NCBI RefSeq assembly: GCF_938010505.1
Contig: NZ_CALLVP010000153.1
Coordinates: forward strand, 1-40,517
Reading direction: 5' to 3'
Length of the DNA: 40,517 bases
Source of the DNA: an uncultured Veillonella sp.
GTDB lineage: Bacteria > Bacillota > Negativicutes > Veillonellales > Veillonellaceae
The position numbers and the translations under genes are program-made. Each line of letters starts with the position of its first letter. Position 1 is the first letter of the stretch. Below, piece after piece: positions 15,457 to 22,871 of this stretch. A model generated the notes under the pieces. The model saw nothing but the letters and a program-made list of their open reading frames with translations, had not been told where the DNA came from and did not search any database.

Positions 15457-16490
15457 TTATTACCTCCTGTAATGGCCATATACATATGCACCGCAAGATC
15501 TAGCATCCCCATTTGTATCGAACTGCCAGAGGCTTCCCCCAAACAAAGCCCCAAGTCTACATACGCTTCTAAGCCTAGGTTTTCTAAGGAGGACTTCGCC
15601 GCCTTTTCTGCAGACAAATGAGATGCCATCACATAATCCATCGCATTTGGAGCCAATGTTTTAGCCACCAATGCACAAGCCGATGTATTAAATCCATCGA
15701 TAATAACTAACCCATGATTTGCTGCAGCGCCTAAGATAACACCAACAATACAAGCAAATTCAAAACCGCCTACAGACGATAAAATACCAAGAGCATCATC
15801 CTTACTAATATCCTTATATTTTTCTAGCACATCATGAACGATCCGCTGTTTTAGTTTGAGTCGTTCATCGGAAATATTCGTTCCTCGTCCCGTCGCCTCT
15901 TCCGCTGTAAGTCCTGCAAACTTAGCAGTCATAAGGGCACTAGCTGTCGTATTTGATATGCCCATTTCACCTACCAAAAATACGTTAAAGCCTTCATCGA
16001 TTTTTTCTTTTACTAGACGAATCCCTGTTTCGATGCCCTCCACGGCTTGTTCGCGTGTCATGGCGGGCTCTTCTACAAAGTTTTTTGTACCCATCCCCAG
16101 TTTATGACTTCGAAGACCTAGAACCCAACTCATATCCGCATCAATCCCCATGTCGATAACTTCCATTTGGGCCCCACAATAATTAGCTAGGGAGTTAGCA
16201 CCCGCCCCTTTAGGGATTAGATAATTTTGTGTCATCCCAACAGTTGTTTCCTTGGGATACGCACTGACCCCCATATCAGCTACGCCATGATCCGCAGAAG
16301 CAATAATCATACATGGTTTTGGCACGGATACCTGTTCTTGATTCGTAGCCGCCCCATATTGAGCCACAACATCTACAAGACGACCATATAGTTCCACCGG
16401 CGATTCTGCATTCCAGCTATTAAATATATGTTGTTCAATCTTTAAGCTGCGACCTGTAATAGCGCCACAAGTTTCTTGTAACAAACTCAT
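15453..16490 (-). CDS. cobT: CobT-family nicotinate-nucleotide phosphoribosyltransferase, first subunit of an ArsAB-like pair
   Basis: The 345-residue protein follows the CobT pattern: IIASADHGVADMGVSAYP (nucleotide loop), FLVGEMGISNTTASALMTA, a glycine-rich SSVGGFEFACIVGVILGAA, and LGLCLGEASGSSIQMGMLDL near the C-terminus with the catalytic glutamate. CobT transfers phosphoribose from nicotinate mononucleotide to the lower-ligand base of cobamides. Overlap with a second homologue suggests a heterodimer of the ArsAB type, used for phenolic ligands, so the dimethylbenzimidazole-specific name may mislead. TAAGGGA lies before the ATG and a promoter is visible at 16537-16564. Upstream is tyrA. 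No cobalamin riboswitch is seen in the leader. Confidence 0.87.
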   Translation of the reverse strand: MSLLQETCGAITGRSLKIEQHIFNSWNAESPVELYGRLVDVVAQYGAATNQEQVSVPKPCMIIASADHGVADMGVSAYPKETTVGMTQNYLIPKGAGANSLANYCGAQMEVIDMGIDADMSWVLGLRSHKLGMGTKNFVEEPAMTREQAVEGIETGIRLVKEKIDEGFNVFLVGEMGISNTTASALMTAKFAGLTAEEATGRGTNISDERLKLKQRIVHDVLEKYKDISKDDALGILSSVGGFEFACIVGVILGAAANHGLVIIDGFNTSACALVAKTLAPNAMDYVMASHLSAEKAAKSSLENLGLEAYVDLGLCLGEASGSSIQMGMLDLAVHMYMAITGGNK

Positions 16491-16536
16491 AAAAGCTCCC
16501 TTAACATAATATATTTACATACTCATATCGATATAT

Positions 16537-16564
16537 AGTATACACGATTCTAGATATATGTCAT
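16537..16564 (-). promoter_or_regulatory. Promoter of the CobT-family pair
   Basis: On the minus strand ATGACA (16559-16564) and TATACT (16537-16542) are 16 bases apart, each matching five of six consensus bases. The predicted start near 16530 gives a leader of about 40 bases, too short for a cobalamin riboswitch. Confidence 0.55.
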
Positions 16565-16613
16565 GTTTTTTCAGTTACATTTACTCTCTTATAGGATACA
16601 AAAGTACGCCATT

Positions 16614-17501
16614 TTAATTATCCTTGATTTGACCAGTTAAATACGGTAACTTTCCTCGAATCTCTCGACTTCGTTCAAGATAGCTTTCTAATGCTTGTCC
16701 TTCATCATCTTGTGAAAGTATCGCTTTAACATGTTCAATTTCTGATTCAATTTGTGTAAGGCCTTCAATAACATTATGACGATTGCCATAGATAATTTCG
16801 CGCCACATAGATGGTAACCCACCTGCAACACGCGTACAATCACGGAACCCACCAGCAGATAATTTCATGCGTAATTCGCCCAATTCACCACCGCCAGAAA
16901 CTTGTGTCACAATGGACGCCAACAAATGCGGCATATGACTAACCATCGCAAGATATGCATCATGGTCATAAATATCGACAAACTCAATACGAGACCCTAA
17001 GGCACGACCCATTTCAGCTAATTCTTGAGCAACTTCTTCACTATATACATCTGAGGCCTTATCCTCTAAAACGATCCAGCCCATGCCTTTAAAAAGGTTC
17101 TTATGAGATACTTCATAACCACCCTTTTCAGAGCCTGCCATAGGATGAACAGATACAAAAATCGTACCCTTAGGAATAGAGTCATATACGGCATGAACAA
17201 AATTTTCCTTAGCACTGGATACATCTGTTACGACTTGTCCTGGTCTAAATAGATGAGCCGTTTCAGTAAAAAGTCGTGCATTTGTATCAGGCGGCAAGGA
17301 GAATACAACGATATCAGAATGTTTAATCAATGGTTCAACTTCTGTCCATGCAGCTTTTACTACGCCATCTTGAATGGCCGCATCACAGACCTCTTGGCGA
17401 CGTGCATAACCTACTACCTCATAATCGGTATATGCTTTTAAGGCCTTTGCCAAGGACCCACCTAATAGACCTAGTCCAATAATACCCACAGTCTTGCTCA
17501 T
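16614..17501 (-). CDS. tyrA: Prephenate dehydrogenase
   Basis: TyrA oxidatively decarboxylates prephenate to 4-hydroxyphenylpyruvate with NAD+, the committed step to tyrosine. The 295-residue protein has the N-terminal dinucleotide motif GIIGLGLLGGSLAKA (residues 6-20). VHPMAGSEKGG (from residue 118) includes His119, expected to assist hydride transfer. A helical C-terminal dimerisation domain follows, without the ACT regulatory domain seen in some Firmicute homologues. It stands alone between the MATE gene and the CobT-family pair, with a 123-base gap downstream. An inverted repeat (17522-17557) lies just upstream. No T-box is visible. Confidence 0.94.
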   Translation of the reverse strand: MSKTVGIIGLGLLGGSLAKALKAYTDYEVVGYARRQEVCDAAIQDGVVKAAWTEVEPLIKHSDIVVFSLPPDTNARLFTETAHLFRPGQVVTDVSSAKENFVHAVYDSIPKGTIFVSVHPMAGSEKGGYEVSHKNLFKGMGWIVLEDKASDVYSEEVAQELAEMGRALGSRIEFVDIYDHDAYLAMVSHMPHLLASIVTQVSGGGELGELRMKLSAGGFRDCTRVAGGLPSMWREIIYGNRHNVIEGLTQIESEIEHVKAILSQDDEGQALESYLERSREIRGKLPYLTGQIKDN

Positions 17502-17521
17502 ATAAACCTACTTTCAAGTAA

Positions 17522-17557
17522 AACTAGCAATGTCTATTCTCTAATATAATGCTAGTT
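17522..17557. promoter_or_regulatory. Inverted repeat upstream of tyrA
   Basis: AACTAGCA at 17522-17529 and its exact complement at 17550-17557 flank 20 bases, ending 21 bases before the tyrA start. A TATATT box on the minus strand lies inside the loop. It could be an operator or an RNA hairpin; nothing identifies a regulator. Confidence 0.35.
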
Positions 17558-17608
17558 ATATTACATTATTATTTAGCTAATTGTAAATCAAAATTAGAGA
17601 GAATGAAA

Positions 17609-18955
17609 TTAAGCCTCGATAAGATGCTTGTTTCTCCATTTGCCGCTATACCAACGATATACAAACAATAAACCTCGCAAGATTTCATCAGCGGCCATGG
17701 CAATCCATATACCAACAAGGCCCCAGCCCCAGTAAATACCAAATAGATACGATAATGGCACGGCGCATAACCACATGCCAAAGATTCCCACTAGCATAGG
17801 CGTACGAATATCACCGGCAGCCTGCAAACAACCAACCATAACGATATTTACTGCACGTCCTAGCTCAAGAAAGATCTCAACCAGTAATACATTATGTGCT
17901 AACTCTAGGATTTCCGGATCTGAAGTAAACACAGATACAACAAAATCACTAGTCACATAGAAGAATGTAGCAAGGCCTACGCTAATAGCAATCGCTAAAT
18001 ACATGGACCTCCATACACGACTAGTAACCTCCTCTTGGCGCTTAGCGCCCATTAGGAAACCTACGATAACTTGTGAAGCATTGGATAGCGCTATGGTGTA
18101 TACATAACAAAGCATGGCGATAACAGATACATAAACTTTAGTATTAATAACTGCTAAGCCTAACATGTTGACCATTTTCATGATCGTAGTTTGAGATAAT
18201 TGATAGCTCAATGTTTCTCCACCAGAAGGAACACTGATATGCAATAAAGATTTAACAGTATGCCACGGAAATGGTTTTAAGAATGAAAAGCTAATTTTTA
18301 AGGTCAATAATTTCTTAAAAGTATAACCAATAATAATGAGGCCTACTACCTTAGATAGCCACGTAGAAATAGAAACACCTAATACCCCAAGACTTGGTAT
18401 TGGACCATGTCCAAAGATTAATACATAGTTTGTTAGAATATGAATGATATTCATCACAAGGGCAATGTACATGGTAACGCGTGTTAATGAGTGACCCCTA
18501 AATACGGCTACTAACGCATAATACATCGCTTGTATCGGTAGCCCTGCAGCAACGATAGTAGTATATATCGACGTATCACTCATCGTTTCTGGTGGTATAC
18601 CTAGCCATGTAAAGATCCATTTATGACAAATAATAAAGAATACTGCCGCTATAGATGAAAAGAGAAAATTCATCATTAAGCTGACCGTACATACCTCTGA
18701 TAGCTTGGACTGGTTTCTCGCTCCTAAATATTGGGCAATCAAAATCGTCGTAGCTGTACTCATGACGATGATGAGCATAATAAAGATATTTAAAATTTGA
18801 TTGGCATTAGCTACCGCTGCTACCGCTTGAGGCGAGTAGTGACTCATCATCAATTGGTCTATATTACCTACTAGCATCTGTAGGAACACTTCAATAAATA
18901 TAGGCCAACTCAAAGTCCAGATAGATAGACTAATCCCCTTTTCGTATGCTTTCAT
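17609..18955 (-). CDS. MATE family efflux transporter
   Basis: This 448-residue inner-membrane protein has about twelve hydrophobic helices in two similar halves, as in MATE (NorM/DinF-like) antiporters, which export cationic compounds using a sodium or proton gradient. Visible family features are SWPIFIEVFLQMLVGNIDQLMMSHYS at the start of the first half (shown as its opening residues SWPIF and LVGNIDQL) and SVPSGGETLSYQL opening the second half. The reading frame extends 16 codons upstream, but GAGG 5 bases before the ATG at 18955 decides that start. The substrate is unknown. A 20-bp tandem repeat lies directly upstream, suggesting local regulation. Confidence 0.92.
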   Translation of the reverse strand: MKAYEKGISLSIWTLSWPIFIEVFLQMLVGNIDQLMMSHYSPQAVAAVANANQILNIFIMLIIVMSTATTILIAQYLGARNQSKLSEVCTVSLMMNFLFSSIAAVFFIICHKWIFTWLGIPPETMSDTSIYTTIVAAGLPIQAMYYALVAVFRGHSLTRVTMYIALVMNIIHILTNYVLIFGHGPIPSLGVLGVSISTWLSKVVGLIIIGYTFKKLLTLKISFSFLKPFPWHTVKSLLHISVPSGGETLSYQLSQTTIMKMVNMLGLAVINTKVYVSVIAMLCYVYTIALSNASQVIVGFLMGAKRQEEVTSRVWRSMYLAIAISVGLATFFYVTSDFVVSVFTSDPEILELAHNVLLVEIFLELGRAVNIVMVGCLQAAGDIRTPMLVGIFGMWLCAVPLSYLFGIYWGWGLVGIWIAMAADEILRGLLFVYRWYSGKWRNKHLIEA

Positions 18956-18964
18956 AAAAACCTC

Positions 18965-19004
18965 TGCAATGAATACGATACAATTGCAATGAATATCATA
19001 CAAT
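18965..19004. repeat. Two tandem 20-bp repeats upstream of the MATE gene
   Basis: The unit TGCAATGAATA-two variable bases-ATACAAT occurs at 18965-18984 and 18985-19004, with mismatches only at the two variable positions. Each unit is an imperfect palindrome with TTG and CAA ends. The pair fills the space between the predicted transcription start (about 19004) and the ribosome site, a typical place for a repressor operator. It could also be a chance duplication. Confidence 0.7.
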
Positions 19005-19010
19005 GTCCTT

Positions 19011-19019
19011 ATTATATCA
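19011..19019 (-). promoter_or_regulatory. Extended -10 promoter of the MATE gene
   Basis: On the minus strand TGATATAAT is a perfect TATAAT with an extended -10 TGn. No good -35 hexamer lies at 16-18 bases, which extended -10 promoters can tolerate. The predicted start near 19004 is the first base of the tandem repeats. Confidence 0.55.
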
Positions 19020-19094
19020 CGTTATATAACCACATGGGACAAATCGCAGAAATCAATCTACCAAATAGTTTTTCATAAAATAGTACATACAAAA

Positions 19095-19120
19095 AACGTG
19101 CCACCCGAAGGTGACACGTT
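19095..19120 (-). terminator. Intrinsic terminator with UUCG loop after the oxidoreductase genes
   Basis: Read on the minus strand, an 11-bp stem with one wobble pair closes a C(UUCG)G tetraloop and is followed by a T run (complement of 19091-19096). It lies 42 bases past the beta-subunit stop codon. Confidence 0.9.
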
Positions 19121-19162
19121 TATTATGTAGATAAGCAAGTATCTATAGTGTTCTGCTAATGC

Positions 19163-20035
19163 TTATTTGAAGCCATTACAAAGGCTGTCGAATAATGCTT
19201 GGTCTGGTTTTACAACATCTTCAGTCAATGGACGAGGATGTGCACCACCATTAGCTGCTGCCAAGGATTTTTCGAAGGAAGGTTTAGTTTTATCTTGGTA
19301 AATAAGACCCGTAACCAAACCATCTGTATCACCCAAAGTTTTAAGTGCTGCTGCACGATCTGTTGGGTCATATCCTTCTGGCAATGCTACTAAGTGTTCT
19401 TTGAACCAGTCATAGCTATTGCGTTTGTTATATGTAACACATGGGCTAAATACGTTGATGAAGGAGAAGCCATCATGATCCATAGCTTGTTGAATCAAAT
19501 CAACGAGCTCTTGACGGTTGACCATATAGCTTTGAGCTACGAATGTAGCACCTGCTGCAATCGCTGTTTCACAGACGGACAATGGAGACTCGAACGCACC
19601 ATGAGGAGTTGTTTTTGTAACAAAACCGATGTCGGAACGAGGGGATGCTTGCCCTTTAGTCAAACCATATACATGGTTATCCATTACAATATATGTCATG
19701 TTTACATTACGTTTGAAAGCATGAATCGTGTGACCCATACCGATAGCAAACGCATCGCCGTCACCGGAGAATGCAATAACTTCTAAATCTTGGTTAGCAA
19801 GTTTAACGCCTTGAGCGTAAGGAAGCGCACGACCATGAGTTGTATGCGCACCATAAGCATAGAAATAACCACCGATACGGCTAGAACAACCGATACCGGA
19901 AATTACTGCTAATTTTTCTGGTGGAATATTTTTCGCTACCACAGCATCAGTAACCGCTGCTTGAACCCCATAATGGCCACAGCCTGGGCACCAGTTAGGA
20001 CGAATATCGTTTCTGTAATCTTTAGCTGTTGCCAT
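19163..20035 (-). CDS. 2-oxoacid:ferredoxin oxidoreductase beta subunit (KorB-like)
   Basis: This is the thiamine diphosphate-binding subunit of an enzyme that oxidatively decarboxylates a 2-oxoacid to its CoA ester and reduces ferredoxin. The 290-residue protein has WCPGCGHYG with Cys16 and Cys19, then Cys50 and Cys199, four candidate ligands of a 4Fe-4S cluster. The thiamine motif GDGD (residues 91-94) is followed by the NHVYGLTKGQ block. An in-frame ATG eight codons upstream lies inside the alpha gene; the ATG at 20035 is preferred because AAGGAGG is 9 bases before it. It follows the alpha stop by one base. The two-subunit layout suggests 2-oxoglutarate as substrate, but this is not proven. 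Confidence 0.88.
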   Translation of the reverse strand: MATAKDYRNDIRPNWCPGCGHYGVQAAVTDAVVAKNIPPEKLAVISGIGCSSRIGGYFYAYGAHTTHGRALPYAQGVKLANQDLEVIAFSGDGDAFAIGMGHTIHAFKRNVNMTYIVMDNHVYGLTKGQASPRSDIGFVTKTTPHGAFESPLSVCETAIAAGATFVAQSYMVNRQELVDLIQQAMDHDGFSFINVFSPCVTYNKRNSYDWFKEHLVALPEGYDPTDRAAALKTLGDTDGLVTGLIYQDKTKPSFEKSLAAANGGAHPRPLTEDVVKPDQALFDSLCNGFK

Positions 20036-20036
20036 A

Positions 20037-21788
20037 TTATAGGACCTCCTTAATTGCATTTTTCACATAACTTTTTGTGAATGGATTACCATCGTATTTC
20101 AAGCAGCTAGAAATCTTATGTTTCTTATGCATGTTGATTTTAAATAAATTAGTCAATTGACCAGTTTTATTATGCTCTACGATAACCACTTTTTTCGCAG
20201 CATCAAAGAATGGTTGTAATTGTTTTGCTGGGAATGGTTTAATCAAGCGCAATTGTAAGTGGTTAACCTTAACGCCTTCTTGATCGAATTCAGTAACTGC
20301 TTCTTCGATAGCACCACGGCTAGAAGCCATACCTACAACGAGTACATCTGCTTCGTCGTATTTAGCGTTGTTCAAGAATGGTTCATAGTTGTCAGCCACA
20401 GTTTCCAATTTGCGGAAACGTTTATCAGTTTGCGCTACGTGCATTGTAGGCGCTTCTGCTGGTTTACCTTCTTCATTATGCTCTAAGCCTGTGGAAAGGA
20501 ATAGACCCTTTTTCATACCTGGAATTGTACGAGGGGAAATGCCATCTTCAGTCAATTCAAAGCGTTTGAAGTAGTTAGGTTGTACCAATTCAGGAAGTTC
20601 AGCTTCTTTCATCATTTTGCCGCGATTAATAGGTACGCGGTTCAAATCAAAGGAAGGAACGGATTGTTTATTCAAACCTTGTTGTAAGTCAGGCATAAAG
20701 ATAACTGGACATTGATACATTTCTGCCAAGTTGAAAGCTTTTTGAATTTCATAGAAGCATTCTTCGATAGATGTTGGAGAAATTACGATACCAGAATAGT
20801 CGCCATGTGCATTGTAGCAAGCCGCATCAATATCGGATTGTTCAACTTTTGTAGCCATACCAGTGGATGGGCCAGAGCGTTGAACGTCGATAACAACCAT
20901 TGGCAATTCAGCCATGGAAGCCATGGACAAGGATTCTGCCATCAAGGAAAGGCCTGGACCAGAAGTACATGTAAAGCCACGAACGCCTGCGTATACGCCG
21001 CCCATAGCTGTCATACATGCTGCGATTTCGTCTTCTGTTTGAACAACTGTAGCACCTAATTTATCCATGTTTTTAATCATGAATTCCATAACTTCGGATG
21101 CTGGTGTAATAGGATAAGATGCCATGAAACGGGAACCTGCTGCAATAGCACCAAGAGCACATGCTTCGTTACCTAATAAGAACATTTGATCTTTCTTACC
21201 AGGTGCTGGCAATGTATCGATTTCAACATCGCCCAATTTTTCCATTACAAGACCATGACCATCATCGAAAGCAGCCAAGTTTTTATCTATGATTTCTTGG
21301 GATTTCTTTGCGAATTGTTCAGCAATAGCATCTTTAAACATCTTAGTTTCAAAACCAAGAAGAGCTACAGACATACCAAGTGCTACGATGTTACGCATCA
21401 ACATGGAGCCTTGTTTCATTGCTGTTTCAGAGATTGGCAAAGATAAGCAATTAATCTTTGTACCTTCGTATTTAGAGAAGTCAGGATTTACTTTGCTATC
21501 ACAAATAATATAACCGCCATCGCGAACTTCGGAACCGTGCATATCAACAGTTTCTTGGTCAAGAGCTAGCAAGAAGTCTACCCCTTCACCGATAGACATA
21601 ATTTGATTCAATGCTACGCGCAATGCGAATGTAGTATGACCACCTTTGATACGGGATGCAAATAAACGTTGGCTATACAAGGAATAGCCTTCTTTAGCAA
21701 GGATTGTGGCCATGATTTCGCCGCAACTCTCGATACCTTCACCTTGTTGGCCGCCCATTTTCCAGATAAAATCTTTACGTTTTTGCAA
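20037..21788 (-). CDS. 2-oxoacid:ferredoxin oxidoreductase, fused gamma-alpha subunit (KorA-like)
   Basis: The 583-residue protein joins a gamma domain (about residues 8-185, opening with MGGQQGEGIESCGEIMA) to an alpha domain with the pyrimidine-binding part of the thiamine site (GNEACALGAIAAGSRF, YPITPASEVMEF, QTEDEIAACMTAMGGVYAG) and a C-terminal transketolase-like domain. It pairs with the beta subunit one base downstream. A GTG directly against AAGGAGG is unlikely to serve; the TTG at 21788, 9 bases after it, is chosen. The fusion is typical of 2-oxoglutarate-type and unspecific 2-oxoacid oxidoreductases. In a lactate-fermenting anaerobe it would make CoA esters or fix CO2 reductively, which is inference. 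Confidence 0.87.
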   Translation of the reverse strand: MQKRKDFIWKMGGQQGEGIESCGEIMATILAKEGYSLYSQRLFASRIKGGHTTFALRVALNQIMSIGEGVDFLLALDQETVDMHGSEVRDGGYIICDSKVNPDFSKYEGTKINCLSLPISETAMKQGSMLMRNIVALGMSVALLGFETKMFKDAIAEQFAKKSQEIIDKNLAAFDDGHGLVMEKLGDVEIDTLPAPGKKDQMFLLGNEACALGAIAAGSRFMASYPITPASEVMEFMIKNMDKLGATVVQTEDEIAACMTAMGGVYAGVRGFTCTSGPGLSLMAESLSMASMAELPMVVIDVQRSGPSTGMATKVEQSDIDAACYNAHGDYSGIVISPTSIEECFYEIQKAFNLAEMYQCPVIFMPDLQQGLNKQSVPSFDLNRVPINRGKMMKEAELPELVQPNYFKRFELTEDGISPRTIPGMKKGLFLSTGLEHNEEGKPAEAPTMHVAQTDKRFRKLETVADNYEPFLNNAKYDEADVLVVGMASSRGAIEEAVTEFDQEGVKVNHLQLRLIKPFPAKQLQPFFDAAKKVVIVEHNKTGQLTNLFKINMHKKHKISSCLKYDGNPFTKSYVKNAIKEVL

Positions 21789-21883
21789 GAGATTCACCCT
21801 CCTTAGGATAAAAATTACACTGCTGACAAGAGTCTACCTTACTATTTTAATGTATGTATAGTACGAACCTGTCTTATATCGTC

Positions 21884-21912
21884 ATTGTATCATGTATATT
21901 TTAGGTTTACAA
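21884..21912 (-). promoter_or_regulatory. Promoter of the 2-oxoacid oxidoreductase operon
   Basis: On the minus strand TTGTAA (21907-21912) and TACAAT (21884-21889) are 17 bases apart, and TGA before TACAAT makes an extended -10. The predicted start near 21876 leaves a leader of about 88 bases in which I see no recognised riboswitch. Confidence 0.6.
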
Positions 21913-21974
21913 TGTATCATTTCACATAATAATAGGTATAAATTAAGGTATTATAACTAAAAATTATAAGAGAA

Positions 21975-22005
21975 AAAGGATACCACTTTTTAAGTAGTAT
22001 CCTTT
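21975..22005 (-). terminator. Second terminator after truA
   Basis: On the minus strand a 14-bp stem with one wobble pair (arms 21975-21988 and 21992-22005) is followed by five T residues. It lies 81 bases past truA and would stop read-through of the ecf-truA transcript before the oxidoreductase promoter. Confidence 0.75.
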
Positions 22006-22050
22006 TAGTATTTATGCTTATCGTTTTATATTCAGACGGCAAAAAAAGAG

Positions 22051-22070
22051 TCTATATAAAATTATATAGA
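22051..22070 (-). terminator. AT-rich hairpin, first terminator after truA
   Basis: An 8-bp perfect but AT-rich stem (TCTATATA with its complement) has, on the minus strand, CTC followed by seven T residues. The stem is weak, so termination here may be partial. Confidence 0.4.
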
Positions 22071-22104
22071 ATATTTATTCTTAAATTATTTAGAATATTT
22101 ATTC
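22059..22104. repeat. Tandem 22-bp repeat spanning the truA stop codon
   Basis: The words at 22059-22080 and 22083-22104 match at 21 of 22 positions with a 24-base period. The copy inside truA encodes its last codons (NKYSK). The other is the in-frame ghost of the same codons beyond the stop. It looks like a recent slippage duplication. Confidence 0.65.
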
Positions 22105-22871
22105 CGTAACACCTCTTGTTGCCGCTCTTCAGTAAAGAATATTTCCTCTAAACATAAGCCTTGAGCGGGTGCAGTTTTCCCTATAACACGGCGGTCCTTA
22201 GCTGCTAAGTACCCTTTAATGTCCTCCACCTTACGGCGACCAAGCCCGACATCTACGAGTAGGCCTGCAATATTACGCACCATATGGTATAAGAACCCAT
22301 CACCAAGCACAGAAATCGTCACGTGAGACTCTTTTGCCTCCACATGGATTCCCAGGATAGTCTTAACTGGATCCGCAGGTGTTGAATTCGTTCCCTTTAA
22401 GGTTGTAAAGTCATGCGTACCTAATAGTTCATTACCTGCAGCTTGCATCTGAGCAATATCTAAGGGCTTTTTCACATGCCAATGATACCGCTTCGTCAAA
22501 GGATCTGCAATGAGCTGATTATGAATAGTATACACATATTCCTTGCCATATATATTCCAACGAGGCTTCCAGTCTAATGGAATTTCTACCGCTTCTAGAA
22601 CGACTATATCTTTTGGAATATGAGCTATCATGGCACGAGGAATATTTTCTACCGGTATAGTCCCCGACGTTTGAAAGGTACACACTTGAAATTTAGCATG
22701 CACTCCCGCATCTGTGCGAGAAGCACCGTAGATTTGAATCGGTTCATTACAAATTTTTGACAAACCATATTCTAAACAGCCTTGTACTGTTAATCCCTTA
22801 TCGTCAGGTTGCTTTTGATACCCCGCTAAATCAGTGCCATCATAAGCCACTATGATTCGTACATTTCTCAT
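22086..22871 (-). CDS. truA: tRNA pseudouridine(38-40) synthase
   Basis: TruA converts uridines 38-40 in the anticodon arm of many tRNAs to pseudouridine. The 261-residue protein has the catalytic block GASRTDAGVHA with the nucleophilic Asp, an N-terminal VAYDGTDLAGYQKQ, and the C-terminal FLYHMVRNIAGLLVDVG. An in-frame ATG five codons upstream has no ribosome site; the ATG at 22871 overlaps the ecfT stop as ATGA and is preferred, implying coupled translation. The gene ends the ecfA1-ecfA2-ecfT-truA operon, a common Firmicute order. Confidence 0.94.
   Translation of the reverse strand: MRNVRIIVAYDGTDLAGYQKQPDDKGLTVQGCLEYGLSKICNEPIQIYGASRTDAGVHAKFQVCTFQTSGTIPVENIPRAMIAHIPKDIVVLEAVEIPLDWKPRWNIYGKEYVYTIHNQLIADPLTKRYHWHVKKPLDIAQMQAAGNELLGTHDFTTLKGTNSTPADPVKTILGIHVEAKESHVTISVLGDGFLYHMVRNIAGLLVDVGLGRRKVEDIKGYLAAKDRRVIGKTAPAQGLCLEEIFFTEERQQEVLRNKYSK

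Noticed and set aside
14338..16490. Arsenic resistance, suggested by the name ArsAB
   Set aside because: The name refers to alpha-ribotide synthesis. The proteins are CobT homologues with no arsenite ATPase or pump features.
17502..17608. T-box leader upstream of tyrA
   Set aside because: The gap is about 107 bases, too short, with no T-box core sequence or terminator/antiterminator pair.
18956..19003. Extended N-terminus of the MATE protein
   Set aside because: The extra codons translate the 20-bp tandem repeats and have no ribosome site; GAGG sits before the internal ATG.
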